From Pseudomonas sp. MYb118 (lineage in GTDB: Bacteria > Pseudomonadota > Gammaproteobacteria > Pseudomonadales > Pseudomonadaceae): a stretch of DNA of 64,000 nucleotides. Where the stretch lies: positions 558,001-622,000 of the forward strand of contig NZ_JBFRXN010000002.1 of NCBI RefSeq assembly GCF_040947875.1, in the 5' to 3' direction. The position numbers and the translations under genes were made by a program. A model generated the notes under the pieces. It was not told the origin of the DNA, ran no database searches, and worked only from the letters and a program-made list of their open reading frames with translations. Below, in pieces: positions 27,875-38,918 of this stretch (position 1 is the stretch's first letter; each line of letters opens with the position of its first letter).

Positions 27875-28186
27875 ATGGAAAAGAACACACCCCATTACGA
27901 CTTGGCTGTGATCAAGGCGGATGTCAGGCGGCTTGGAAAGTACGGGTTTACCGGGTCAGCGCTCAGTAGCGCCTTTGGTCTCGGATTCACACTCGATCAG
28001 GCGCAGGAAACCGTCTTCGGACTCCAACGCTGCATGTTGTACAAGTCGATGACCAGCTATGACGATCATCGGGTATGGCAGGACGTCTATCACACCCAAT
28101 CACGTGGTCTGGAGATCTACATCAAGGTTACCTATCGTTCCGACGGTAAGCCTCCAGTGATCTCCTTCAAGGAGAAAAACACATGA
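27875..28186 (+). CDS. mqsR: MqsR-family mRNA interferase toxin
   Basis: A 103-residue RelE-fold toxin that cleaves mRNA (GCU-type sites in E. coli). The residues matching the E. coli catalytic set K56, Q68, Y81 and K96 are K57, Q69, Y82 and K99, all conserved. The gene order toxin-then-antitoxin is the reverse of most type II systems and is characteristic of mqsRA. It overlaps mqsA by four bases (ATGA), so translation is coupled, and a palindromic operator lies upstream. Confidence 0.9.
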   Translation: MEKNTPHYDLAVIKADVRRLGKYGFTGSALSSAFGLGFTLDQAQETVFGLQRCMLYKSMTSYDDHRVWQDVYHTQSRGLEIYIKVTYRSDGKPPVISFKEKNT

Positions 28187-28665
28187 AAACTGAACAATGC
28201 TACTCCTGCGGAGCGCGCAAGGGGATGATTCGCTTCGAAGGTCGCGGCGAGACCATGAGCGTGAAAGGCATGGAGCGGCGGCTCGACAACCTCTGTGGTT
28301 GGGAATGCCAGAAGTGCGGGGAAGTCATCTACGATAGCGAATCCGCTGGGCGTTACGCGGATGCGGGTGATGAACTGATCATCGCCGGCCGCCAGATGAT
28401 CGGCGCGGAGATGAAGCGTATCCGCCGCAAACTCAACCTGACGCAAAAGCAAGCGGTGGAGCTGCTTTCCGGGGGCGGGCACAACGCATTTTCCCGCTAT
28501 GAGCGCGGCGAGCTCACCGCCCCCAGGACGTTGATACTGCTGATGCGGCTGCTCGATCGGTACCCGTATTTGCTGAGCGATGCGAAGGTACTGGCCGAAG
28601 GTGCGGACTTCCGCGGTTTCAAGCGTGTCACGCACGAAGCGCACGAAATCCTGACGGATTCCTGA
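28183..28665 (+). CDS. mqsA: MqsA-family antitoxin and transcription repressor
   Basis: A 160-residue antitoxin. The N-terminal zinc domain has C6, C9, C42 and C45 (CYSC and CQKC), which neutralises the toxin. The C-terminal Xre-type helix-turn-helix (about 70-130, LTQKQAVELLSGGGHNAFSRYERG) binds the operator. It is about 30 residues longer than E. coli MqsA, with the extra length as a C-terminal tail (FKRVTHEAHEILTDS). It starts within the end of mqsR. The complete pair suggests a functional stress or persistence module. Confidence 0.9.
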   Translation: MKTEQCYSCGARKGMIRFEGRGETMSVKGMERRLDNLCGWECQKCGEVIYDSESAGRYADAGDELIIAGRQMIGAEMKRIRRKLNLTQKQAVELLSGGGHNAFSRYERGELTAPRTLILLMRLLDRYPYLLSDAKVLAEGADFRGFKRVTHEAHEILTDS

Positions 28666-28674
28666 AGCCTGTAG

Positions 28675-28774
28675 TGTAGGAGCGAGCTTGCTCGCGATGG
28701 AGGATCAGCCACCGAGGGGTGTCAGACTTTCAGCGTAATCGTTGACGAACATCGCGAGCAAGCTCGCTCCTACA
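28675..28774. repeat. REPIN 6
   Basis: Inward pair of TGTAGGAGCGAGCTTGCTCG arms between mqsA and the aapP terminator. Confidence 0.9.
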
Positions 28775-28795
28775 GGAGGGTTGTGTGTTTTTCGG

Positions 28796-28825
28796 GCAAA
28801 AATAAACCCGGAACAAGTCCGGGTT
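28796..28825 (-). terminator. Terminator of the aap operon
   Basis: On the minus strand AACCCGGA, a five-base loop, TCCGGGTT, then TATTTTT. It starts about 20 bases past the aapP stop. Confidence 0.88.
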
Positions 28826-28846
28826 CATTTCAGTGCCCAAGGCCAA

Positions 28847-29611
28847 TCAATGCAGGATCTGGCTCAGGAACAGTTTGGTGCGGTCGTTCTGCGGGTTGTC
28901 GAAGAAGTCGTTCGGCGCAGCCTGTTCGACGATTTCGCCCTTGTCCATGAAGATCACGCGGTTGGCCACGGTCCGGGCGAAGCCCATTTCGTGGGTCACG
29001 CAGAGCATGGTCATGCCGTCTTCGGCCAGGCCGATCATGGTGTCCAGTACTTCTTTCACCATTTCCGGGTCGAGGGCCGAGGTCGGTTCGTCGAACAGCA
29101 TGATTTTCGGTTTCATGCACAGCGCACGGGCAATCGCCACACGCTGTTGCTGACCGCCGGACAGTTGCCCCGGGAACTTGTGCGCCTGCTCCGGAATGCG
29201 TACGCGCTCCAGGTAGTGCATGGCGATTTCCTCGGCCTTGCGCTTGGGCATCTTGCGGACCCACATCGGTGCCAGGGTGCAGTTCTGCAGGATGGTCAGG
29301 TGCGGGAACAGGTTGAAGTGCTGGAACACCATGCCGACTTCACGGCGGATCGCTTCGATCTGCTTGAGGTCGTTGGTCAGTTCCACGCCATCGACCACGA
29401 TGCGGCCCTGCTGGTGCTCTTCCAGGCGGTTGAGGCAGCGGATGGTGGTGGACTTGCCCGAACCCGACGGGCCGCACAGCACGATACGCTCGCCCTGCTT
29501 GACGTTCAGGTTGATGTCTTTCAACACGTGGAACTGGCCGTACCACTTGTTCACGCCCTGCATCTGAATAATGCCTTCAGGGCCCACAGGCTGTTTGATT
29601 GCTTCGCTCAT
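28847..29611 (-). CDS. aapP: Amino-acid ABC transporter ATPase AapP
   Basis: A 254-residue cytoplasmic ATPase of the polar/general L-amino-acid importer. Walker [10 protein letters not shown] is at 47-55, the Q-loop at about Q97 ([10 protein letters not shown]), the ABC signature LSGGQQQR at 150-157, Walker B MLFDEP at 171-176 and the switch His in CVTHEMG. It is the last gene of aapJQMP, 27 bases after aapM, followed by a terminator. The GlnQ/HisP-type sequence fits uptake of glutamate, aspartate and other L-amino acids with AapJ. Confidence 0.95.
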   Translation of the reverse strand: MSEAIKQPVGPEGIIQMQGVNKWYGQFHVLKDINLNVKQGERIVLCGPSGSGKSTTIRCLNRLEEHQQGRIVVDGVELTNDLKQIEAIRREVGMVFQHFNLFPHLTILQNCTLAPMWVRKMPKRKAEEIAMHYLERVRIPEQAHKFPGQLSGGQQQRVAIARALCMKPKIMLFDEPTSALDPEMVKEVLDTMIGLAEDGMTMLCVTHEMGFARTVANRVIFMDKGEIVEQAAPNDFFDNPQNDRTKLFLSQILH

Positions 29612-29638
29612 CGGAAAACTTCCTAAATAGGTAGCGAC

Positions 29639-30736
29639 TTAGCGCTTGTGGCCTGTGTCGAGCTTACGTTCCAGATGCATGGAGTAGCGCGACATACCAA
29701 AACAGAAAATCCAGAACACCAGGGCGGCGAACACGTAGCCTTCAGTGGCCATGCCCAGCCATTTCGGGTCGGCGGCGGCTTGCTTGACGCTGTTGAGCAG
29801 GTCGAACAGGCCGATGATGATCACCAGGCTAGTGTCCTTGAACAACGCGATGAAGGTGTTGACGATGCCCGGGATCACCAGCTTCAGGGCTTGCGGCAGA
29901 ATCACCAGGCCCATGCTGCGCCAGTAACCGAGGCCCATGGCGGCGGCCGCTTCGTACTGACCTTTCGGAATCGCCTGCAAGCCGCCACGCACCACCTCGG
30001 CCACGTAGGCCGACTGGAACATGATCACGCCGATCAGTGCCCGCAGCAGCTTGTCGAAGTTCATGCCTTCAGGCAGGAACAGCGGCAGCATCACCGAGGA
30101 CATGAACAGCACCGTGATCAACGGCACACCGCGCCAGAATTCGATGAAGGTCACGCAGACCACACGAATCGCAGGCATGTTCGAACGACGCCCCAATGCC
30201 AGGATGATCCCCAGCGGCAACGCACCGGCGATACCGACGGTGGCGATCACCAGGGTCAGCATCAGGCCGCCCCACTGGCTGGTCGCTACCTGTTGCAGGC
30301 CGAACACGCCGCCGTGCAGCAGGCACCAGGCAATGATCGGGTACAGGACCAGGAAGCACAGGCCATAGATCGCCTTGCGCGGGAAGCGCGAGATGAACAG
30401 CGGTGCCGCGCCCAGGACCGCCAGCCACACGGTCAGGTCCACGCGCCAGCGCAGTTCCGGCGGGTAGTAGCCATACATGAACTGGCCGAAACGCTGCTGG
30501 ATGAACACCCAGCAGGCGCCTTCCTTGGTGCAGTCGGCGCGGGTAGTGCCGACCCAGTTGGCGTCGATGATCGCCCACTGCAGGATCGGTGGCACCACCA
30601 GGTAGATCAGGTAGAACGCGAACAGGGTCAGCAGGGTGTTGAGCCAGCTGGAGAACATGTTCGCGCGCATCCACGCCACTACCCCGATGCTGCTGCTCGG
30701 TGGTGGCATGTCAGGTTTGAAAGTATGAGTGCTCAT
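29639..30736 (-). CDS. aapM: Amino-acid ABC transporter permease AapM
   Basis: A 365-residue inner-membrane permease. A hydrophobic N-terminal helix (about 35-55) and a Cys-containing periplasmic loop (ADCTKEGACWVF, about 82-93) are followed by the HisMQ-type domain. The EAA loop is recognisable in QYEAAAAMGLGYWRSMGLVILPQAL near residues 263-287, the contact site for AapP. Its length, larger than usual HisM proteins, is characteristic of AapM/BztC. It pairs with AapQ, 10 bases upstream. Confidence 0.94.
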   Translation of the reverse strand: MSTHTFKPDMPPPSSSIGVVAWMRANMFSSWLNTLLTLFAFYLIYLVVPPILQWAIIDANWVGTTRADCTKEGACWVFIQQRFGQFMYGYYPPELRWRVDLTVWLAVLGAAPLFISRFPRKAIYGLCFLVLYPIIAWCLLHGGVFGLQQVATSQWGGLMLTLVIATVGIAGALPLGIILALGRRSNMPAIRVVCVTFIEFWRGVPLITVLFMSSVMLPLFLPEGMNFDKLLRALIGVIMFQSAYVAEVVRGGLQAIPKGQYEAAAAMGLGYWRSMGLVILPQALKLVIPGIVNTFIALFKDTSLVIIIGLFDLLNSVKQAAADPKWLGMATEGYVFAALVFWIFCFGMSRYSMHLERKLDTGHKR

Positions 30737-30746
30737 GCGCTTTTCC

Positions 30747-31928
30747 TTACCGCTCGATCAGCGCAATGCGCTTGTTGTACCAGTTCATCAGCAGGGAAAT
30801 GCTGATACTGATCGCCAGGTACACGCTCATGGTGATGGCAATCACCTCGATCGCCTGACCGGTCTGGTTCAGCACGGTACCGGCGAACAGCGAAACCATT
30901 TCCGGGTAGCCGATACCGGCCGCCAGCGAGGAGTTTTTCACCAGGTTCAGGTACTGGCTGGTCAACGGCGGGATGATCACGCGCAGGGCTTGCGGGATGA
31001 TCACCTTGCGCAGCGTCGGGCCGTTACGCAGGCCGAGCGAGTGGGCCGCTTCGGTCTGGCCGTGGCTGACCGACTTGATACCCGAACGCACGATCTCGGC
31101 GATGAATGCCGCGGTGTAGACGGTCAGGGCCAGGGTCAGGGCCAGCAGTTCAGGGATCAGGACCCAGCCGCCAACGAAGTTGAAACCCTTGAGTTCCGGC
31201 ATTTCCCAGTGCACGGGCGAACCGAAGACCAGGGTGCACAGCGCCGGGATTACCAGGAACAGGGCCAGGCCGACCCAGAACTTGTGGAACGGCTCGCCGG
31301 TGGCTTCAAAGCGCTTGTTGGCCCAGCGGCTCATCATCACGATGGCGAGGACGGCCAGCACGATGCTCAGCACGAATGGCCAGAAGCCGTCCGCAGCCAG
31401 GGCGGCCGGCATGTTCAGGCCACGGGCGCTGACAAAGAAGGTGTCGCCGAAATTGTGGCTGTTGCGCGGTCCCGGCATGGTCAGGAACACCGCGAAATAC
31501 CAGAACAGGATCTGCAGCAGCGGCGGAATGTTACGGAAGACCTCGACGTAGACGGTCGCCAGTTTGGCGATGATCCAGTTCTTCGACAGGCGGGCGATGC
31601 CGATGATGAAACCCAGGATGGTCGCGAGCACCACGCCGATGAAACTCACCAGCAAGGTATTGAGCAGGCCGATGACAAACACCCGGGCATAGCTGTCCGC
31701 TTCGGTGTAGTCGATCAGGTGTTGGGCGATGCCGAAACCGGCACTGCGCTCCAGAAAGTCAAAACCGGAGGTAATGCCCCGGTGCTGAAGGTTGGTCTGG
31801 GTGTTGTCGAACAGGTACCAGCCCATCGAGACCACCGCGACAATGGTGATGATCTGGAAGAGCCACGCACGCACTTTTGGATCGCTGAGGCTGAACCTCT
31901 GCTTTGGTGCGCCGATTGAATTTTGCAT
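30747..31928 (-). CDS. aapQ: Amino-acid ABC transporter permease AapQ
   Basis: A 393-residue inner-membrane permease, heterodimer partner of AapM. It has an N-terminal helix (about 28-45), a large periplasmic loop and several later helices. The EAA motif lies in GQTEAAHSLGLRNGPTLRKVIIPQAL near residues 290-315. Long AapQ/BztB-type permeases are specific to this subfamily. The gene starts 65 bases downstream of aapJ, after a strong hairpin that probably tunes expression relative to the binding protein. Confidence 0.94.
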   Translation of the reverse strand: MQNSIGAPKQRFSLSDPKVRAWLFQIITIVAVVSMGWYLFDNTQTNLQHRGITSGFDFLERSAGFGIAQHLIDYTEADSYARVFVIGLLNTLLVSFIGVVLATILGFIIGIARLSKNWIIAKLATVYVEVFRNIPPLLQILFWYFAVFLTMPGPRNSHNFGDTFFVSARGLNMPAALAADGFWPFVLSIVLAVLAIVMMSRWANKRFEATGEPFHKFWVGLALFLVIPALCTLVFGSPVHWEMPELKGFNFVGGWVLIPELLALTLALTVYTAAFIAEIVRSGIKSVSHGQTEAAHSLGLRNGPTLRKVIIPQALRVIIPPLTSQYLNLVKNSSLAAGIGYPEMVSLFAGTVLNQTGQAIEVIAITMSVYLAISISISLLMNWYNKRIALIER

Positions 31929-31958
31929 GAAGTGCCCCGCAAAGAATGGAACAGAACA

Positions 31959-31985
31959 TCACCCGGCAGTTGGCCTGCCGGGTGA
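31959..31985 (-). terminator. Hairpin between aapJ and aapQ (attenuating)
   Basis: Perfect 11-base stem TCACCCGGCAG/CTGCCGGGTGA with a five-base loop, 9 bases past the aapJ stop and without a T run. Such hairpins often stabilise the binding-protein mRNA and reduce readthrough into the permeases. Confidence 0.65.
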
Positions 31986-31993
31986 TAGAACCA

Positions 31994-33025
31994 TTAGCGC
32001 ACTGGTGGTGCGTACTGAATGCCGCCAGCGTTCCACAGCGCGTTCAGGCCGCGGTCGATTTCCAGCGGAGTGCTCTTGCCGAGGTTTTTCTCGAACACTT
32101 CACCGTAGTTGCCGACTTGCTTGACGATCTGCACGACCCAGTCTTTCTTCACTTTCAGGTCTTTGCCGTATTCACCATCGGTACCCAGCAGACGAGCGAC
32201 GTCCGGGTTCTTGGTGCCTTTGGCTTCGGCTTCGACGTTCTTCGAAGTGATGCCGGCTTCTTCAGCGTTGAGCATGGCGTAGCCAACCCAGCGTACGATG
32301 GCCAGCCACTCGTCGTCGCCATTACGCACGACCGGACCCAATGGCTCCTTGGAAATGGTTTCTGGCAGGACCACGTAGTCCTTCGGCGCGGCCAGCTTGC
32401 TGCGCTGGGCGAACAGCTGGGACTTGTCGGAGGTCAGCACGTCGCAACGACCGGATTCCAGCGACTTGGCGCTTTCATCGGAGGTGTCGAAAGTGATCGG
32501 GGTGTACTTCAGGCCGTTGCCACGGAAGTAATCGGAAACGTTCAGCTCGGTGGTGGTACCGGCCTGGATGCAGATGGTTGCGCCATCCAGTTCCTTGGCA
32601 CTTTTCACGCCCAGCTTGTTGTTTACCAGGAAGCCGATGCCGTCGTAGTAGGTGATGAAGCCCGGGAATTTCAGGCCCATGCCGGCGTCACGGGAGCTGG
32701 TCATGGTGGTGTTACGCGACAGGATGTCGATTTCGCCCGACTGCAGCGCAGTGAAGCGCTCTTTGGCGTTCAACTGACTGAACTTGACCTTGGTCGCGTC
32801 GCCGAATACGGCAGCGGCCACGGCGCGGCAGACGTCAGCATCGATACCGACGATCTTGCCGGTAGCGTCCGGAACCGAGAAGCCTGGCAGGCCATCGCTG
32901 ACGCCACACTGCACGAAACCTTTCTTCTGCACTGCATCCAGGGTTGCACCCGCCTGAGCGAACCCGCTGACGCCGAGTACTGCGGCTGCAGTGACGACGG
33001 CCAGGGTGGATTTCAACATCTTCAT
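31994..33025 (-). CDS. aapJ: Periplasmic amino-acid-binding protein AapJ
   Basis: A 343-residue solute-binding protein with a cleavable signal peptide (about 1-25, ending FAQA). The SBP family 3 signature is present: GFSVPDATGKIVGIDADVCRAVAAAVFGD at about 47-75, and the ligand residues around RNTTMTSSRD. It delivers broad-range L-amino acids to AapQMP. The start ATG 33025 follows a strong CTGGAGG site. First gene of the aapJQMP operon. A sigma-54-like box lies about 320 bases upstream, consistent with nitrogen control of amino-acid uptake in this family. Confidence 0.95.
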   Translation of the reverse strand: MKMLKSTLAVVTAAAVLGVSGFAQAGATLDAVQKKGFVQCGVSDGLPGFSVPDATGKIVGIDADVCRAVAAAVFGDATKVKFSQLNAKERFTALQSGEIDILSRNTTMTSSRDAGMGLKFPGFITYYDGIGFLVNNKLGVKSAKELDGATICIQAGTTTELNVSDYFRGNGLKYTPITFDTSDESAKSLESGRCDVLTSDKSQLFAQRSKLAAPKDYVVLPETISKEPLGPVVRNGDDEWLAIVRWVGYAMLNAEEAGITSKNVEAEAKGTKNPDVARLLGTDGEYGKDLKVKKDWVVQIVKQVGNYGEVFEKNLGKSTPLEIDRGLNALWNAGGIQYAPPVR

Positions 33026-34151
<1,126 letters not shown>

Positions 34152-34238
34152 TGCAGGCGTAACACCCCCATTGATCCCTCCCACTACGCCGCGCCCGATT
34201 CTTGCATTACACTGGCCGGCACTTAACCTATTGATGAG

Positions 34239-35726
34239 ATGATCGTGCTCAAAGCACTCAAGAAAATGTTCGGCAAAAGCGAGACCGAGCAGTTCGCCCC
34301 CACCCCAAGCGCTGCGCCTCAGGCCCCAAGCCAGCGCACCGACGCTCGCCAGCCTGAACGCAACGTCGCCGAATCGGCCGCCAAGCGCGCGCCAAAAGCC
34401 GCACCGGCCGTCCCCGTGGCCCAGCCGGCGCCTGTCGAGGCACCGCGCACCGAAGCCGCGAAACCTGCCCGTCCACGTCGCGAGCCCAAACCGAAAGCAG
34501 CGGTCATCCCGTGGAAACTCGCAGACTTCGTCGTCGAGCCCCAGGAAGGCAAAACCCGCTTCCACGATTTCAAGCTCGCGCCAGAGCTGATGCACGCGAT
34601 CCACGATCTCGGCTTCCCGTATTGCACGCCGATCCAGGCCCAGGTGCTGGGGTTCACCCTGGCGGGCAAGGACGCCATCGGCCGCGCCCAGACCGGCACC
34701 GGTAAAACCGCGGCGTTCCTGATTTCGATCATCACCCAGCTGCTGCAAACCCCGCCGCCGAAAGAGCGCTACATGGGCGAGCCACGGGCCCTGATCATCG
34801 CGCCGACCCGCGAACTGGTGGTGCAGATCGCCAAGGACGCCGCCGACCTGACCAAGTACACCGGCCTCAACGTCATGACGTTCGTCGGCGGCATGGACTT
34901 CGACAAGCAGCTCAAGCACCTCGAAGCCCGTCACTGCGACATCCTCGTCGCGACGCCGGGTCGCCTGCTCGACTTCAACCAGCGCGGCGACGTGCACCTG
35001 GACATGGTCGAAGTGATGGTGCTCGATGAAGCCGACCGCATGCTCGACATGGGTTTCATCCCGCAGGTGCGCCAGATCATTCGTCAGACCCCGCCGAAAT
35101 CCGAGCGCCAGACGCTGCTGTTCTCCGCAACCTTCACCGACGATGTGATGAACCTCGCCAAGCAGTGGACCACGGACCCGGCCATCGTCGAGATCGAGGT
35201 CACCAGCGTGGCCAACGAAAACGTCGAGCAGCACATCTACGCCGTGGCCGGCGCCGACAAGTACAAGCTGCTCTATAACCTGGTCAACGACAACGGCTGG
35301 GAACGGGTCATCGTGTTCGCCAACCGCAAGGACGAAGTGCGCCGCATCGAAGAACGCCTGGTACGCGATGGCATCAACGCCGCGCAATTGTCCGGCGATG
35401 TGCCGCAACACAAGCGCATCAAGACCCTGGAAGGCTTCCGCGAAGGCAAGATCCGCGTGCTGGTGGCCACCGATGTGGCCGGTCGCGGCATCCACATCGA
35501 CGGCATCAGCCACGTGATCAACTTCACCCTGCCGGAAGTCCCGGACGATTACGTGCACCGTATCGGCCGTACCGGTCGTGCCGGCGCCGACGGTGTGTCC
35601 ATCAGCTTTGCCGGTGAAGACGACTCCTACCAGCTACCGTCCATCGAGGCATTGCTGGGCAAGAAGATCAGCTGTGAGATGCCGCCGACCCATCTGTTGC
35701 GGGCGGTTGAGCGCAAACGTCACTAA
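34239..35726 (+). CDS. rhlB: DEAD-box ATP-dependent RNA helicase RhlB
   Basis: A 495-residue RNA helicase that unwinds structured RNA, usually with RNase E in the degradosome. A low-complexity Ala/Pro/Glu/Arg-rich extension (about 15-90) precedes the core. Motif I TGTGKT centres on K156, PTREL and TPGR follow, the DEAD box is at 263-266, SAT near 296, and the C-terminal domain ends with [10 protein letters not shown]. This N-terminal extension is longer than in E. coli RhlB and typical of Pseudomonas. A strong terminator follows. Confidence 0.93.
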   Translation: MIVLKALKKMFGKSETEQFAPTPSAAPQAPSQRTDARQPERNVAESAAKRAPKAAPAVPVAQPAPVEAPRTEAAKPARPRREPKPKAAVIPWKLADFVVEPQEGKTRFHDFKLAPELMHAIHDLGFPYCTPIQAQVLGFTLAGKDAIGRAQTGTGKTAAFLISIITQLLQTPPPKERYMGEPRALIIAPTRELVVQIAKDAADLTKYTGLNVMTFVGGMDFDKQLKHLEARHCDILVATPGRLLDFNQRGDVHLDMVEVMVLDEADRMLDMGFIPQVRQIIRQTPPKSERQTLLFSATFTDDVMNLAKQWTTDPAIVEIEVTSVANENVEQHIYAVAGADKYKLLYNLVNDNGWERVIVFANRKDEVRRIEERLVRDGINAAQLSGDVPQHKRIKTLEGFREGKIRVLVATDVAGRGIHIDGISHVINFTLPEVPDDYVHRIGRTGRAGADGVSISFAGEDDSYQLPSIEALLGKKISCEMPPTHLLRAVERKRH

Positions 35727-35743
35727 AAGACGGTTTGCAAGAG

Positions 35744-35778
35744 AAGGCGCAGCCGGCAACGGACTGCGCCTTTTTTTT
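35744..35778 (+). terminator. Terminator of rhlB
   Basis: AAGGCGCAG, an 11-base loop, CTGCGCCTT and a run of eight T, 18 bases after the rhlB stop. Confidence 0.93.
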
Positions 35779-35849
35779 GCGTGGGCGTTGCCAGCGATAA
35801 TTAAAAGTCCATAATGGACAAATTAGTTTACATGCACCCGGAGCCGTCC

Positions 35850-36797
35850 ATGTCCAGCACCCCTTACCTGATCCACCAGGCCCAGGCCCGCGAACTGCTG
35901 GCACAGGTCGACGTACCGCAGATCCTGCGCAAGCTGTTCCGTGACCTGGCGGCCGGGCAAGCAGTGCAGCCGGCGCAGCAACTGGTGGAGTTTCCCCAGG
36001 GCGCAGGCGACTTCATCAACTACCTGGGCGTGCTGGCCGAGGACGGCGTGTATGGGGTGAAGACCTCGCCCTACATCGTGCGTGAACAAGGCGCGCTGGT
36101 GACCGCCTGGACCCTGCTGATGTCGATGCAGACCGGCCAGCCACTGATGCTGTGTGATGCCGGCGAACTGACGACCGCACGCACCGCCGCGACCACCGCC
36201 GTCGCGGTCGATGCCCTCGCGCCGAAGAACGCACGACGCCTGGCGATCATCGGCAGCGGCAAGGTGGCCCAAGCCCACGTGCAATACGTCAAAGGCCTGC
36301 GCGACTGGCAGGAGATGCGCATCTATTCGCCGGGCCTGAACGACAGCAGCAGCGAAGAACGGGCCCGCATCAGCGGCCTCGACCCGCGCCTGACTCTCGC
36401 GGACAGCCGCGAAGCCGCCATCGAGGACGCCGACGTGATCATGCTGTGCACCTCGTCTGCCGGCCCGGTGATCGACCCATCGGCTTTGCGTAAACCGGCG
36501 CTGATCACCTCTATCAGCACCAACGCCCCGCGCGCCCATGAAGTGCCGCCGCAGAGCCTCGATGACATGCACGTGTTTTGCGACTATCGCCTGACCACGC
36601 CGGGCTCGGCCGGGGAAATGCTGATTGCCGGCGAGCGACATGGCTGGGATTCTGGACGGATCGTGGGTGATCTGCCGGATTTGCTCAGTGGCAAGGTGCC
36701 GCGGCCCGACTACCAGCGCCACGTGTTTTTCCGCTCGATCGGCCTGGGCCTGGAAGACATTGCGCTGGCCAATGCCCTGTACCAACTCCAGCACTGA
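35850..36797 (+). CDS. dauB: Ornithine cyclodeaminase/mu-crystallin family dehydrogenase DauB
   Basis: A 315-residue cytosolic enzyme. In P. aeruginosa DauB reduces the imino/keto product made by DauA from D-arginine to L-arginine, so the pair racemises D-arginine. The NAD(P)-binding motif IIGSGKVAQAH lies near residue 130, preceded by TTARTAATTAVAVD, the hallmark of ornithine cyclodeaminase relatives. I chose ATG 35850 because GGAG lies six bases before it; two upstream in-frame ATGs lack a ribosome site. First gene of dauBAR, separated from dauA by a REPIN. Confidence 0.9.
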   Translation: MSSTPYLIHQAQARELLAQVDVPQILRKLFRDLAAGQAVQPAQQLVEFPQGAGDFINYLGVLAEDGVYGVKTSPYIVREQGALVTAWTLLMSMQTGQPLMLCDAGELTTARTAATTAVAVDALAPKNARRLAIIGSGKVAQAHVQYVKGLRDWQEMRIYSPGLNDSSSEERARISGLDPRLTLADSREAAIEDADVIMLCTSSAGPVIDPSALRKPALITSISTNAPRAHEVPPQSLDDMHVFCDYRLTTPGSAGEMLIAGERHGWDSGRIVGDLPDLLSGKVPRPDYQRHVFFRSIGLGLEDIALANALYQLQH

Positions 36798-38060
<1,263 letters not shown>

Positions 38061-38150
38061 ACGGCGGTCGCCGTGACGTGCCCAGCCGATTGCGGCACAC
38101 TTGCAGCGTCCTGCCTTGCAGGGCGCTGACCGCTGCCTGGAGCCCCCTGT

Positions 38151-38777
38151 ATGAATGCACCTGTCAAAGACCCGGCCCTGGATAACTTTCGCGCGATCGC
38201 CGATGCCATCGCCACGTTGTTCTTTCCCCATGCCGAGGTGGTGCTGCACGACCTGCGTACGCAGAAAATCGACTACATCGCCAACAACCTGTCCAAGCGC
38301 GAAGTCGGCGACGATGCCGCACTGGACGACATGCTCGGCGAAGACATCAGCGAGCGAAACATCGGGCCGTACGAAAAGTTGAACTGGGATGGTCAGAAGA
38401 TCCGCAGCCTGAGCAGCGTGCTGCGCGACAGCAACGGTCATCCGCTGGCGGTGCTGTGCATCAACCTGAATATTTCGTTGTTCGAAAACGCCAAGGCGGC
38501 GCTGGACCTGTTCCTGTCGCCGAGCAAGCTGATCCCGCAACCGGACTCACTGTTCCGCGACGACTGGCAGGAGCGAATTAACACCTTCCTGCACGGCTGG
38601 CTGCGCGAACGGCAGCTGAGCCTGAACCTGCTGACCCGCGACCACAAACGCGAGCTGGTGCTGGCCTTGCACGCCGAAGGCGCCTTCAAGGGCAAAAGCG
38701 CCTCCAACTACGTCGCCAATGTGCTGAATATGGGACGGGCGACGGTGTACAAGCACCTCAAGGAACTGAAAGCCTGA
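38151..38777 (+). CDS. dauR: Transcriptional regulator DauR
   Basis: A 208-residue regulator with an N-terminal PAS-like YheO domain (about 12-125, PHAEVVLHDLRT and LCINLNIS) and a C-terminal DauR-type helix-turn-helix (about 150-205, KRELVLALHAEGAFKGKSAS then RATVYKHLKEL). In P. aeruginosa DauR represses dauBA and responds to D-arginine or D-lysine. It is 90 bases downstream of dauA in the same direction, completing dauBAR. Confidence 0.92.
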   Translation: MNAPVKDPALDNFRAIADAIATLFFPHAEVVLHDLRTQKIDYIANNLSKREVGDDAALDDMLGEDISERNIGPYEKLNWDGQKIRSLSSVLRDSNGHPLAVLCINLNISLFENAKAALDLFLSPSKLIPQPDSLFRDDWQERINTFLHGWLRERQLSLNLLTRDHKRELVLALHAEGAFKGKSASNYVANVLNMGRATVYKHLKELKA

Positions 38778-38807
38778 TATCCCGATACCTGAATGCCCCA
38801 TTCAATT

Positions 38808-38896
38808 GTGGGAGCGAGCCTGCTCGCGATAGCGGTGTGTCAGCCAACAAACCAGCTGACTGACACACCCTCATCGCGAGCAGGCTCGCTCCCACG
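38808..38896. repeat. REPIN 8
   Basis: Inward pair of TGTGGGAGCGAGCCTGCTCG arms between dauR and the convergent hmp gene. Confidence 0.9.
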
Positions 38897-38918
38897 GGGA
38901 AGGCCATCTACTCCAGGC

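Noticed and set aside
26065..28665. A gasdermin- or CBASS-like defence operon containing the S8 protease
   Set aside because: No gasdermin, nucleotide cyclase, effector or phage-related gene is adjacent; only mqsRA follows, with its own operator.
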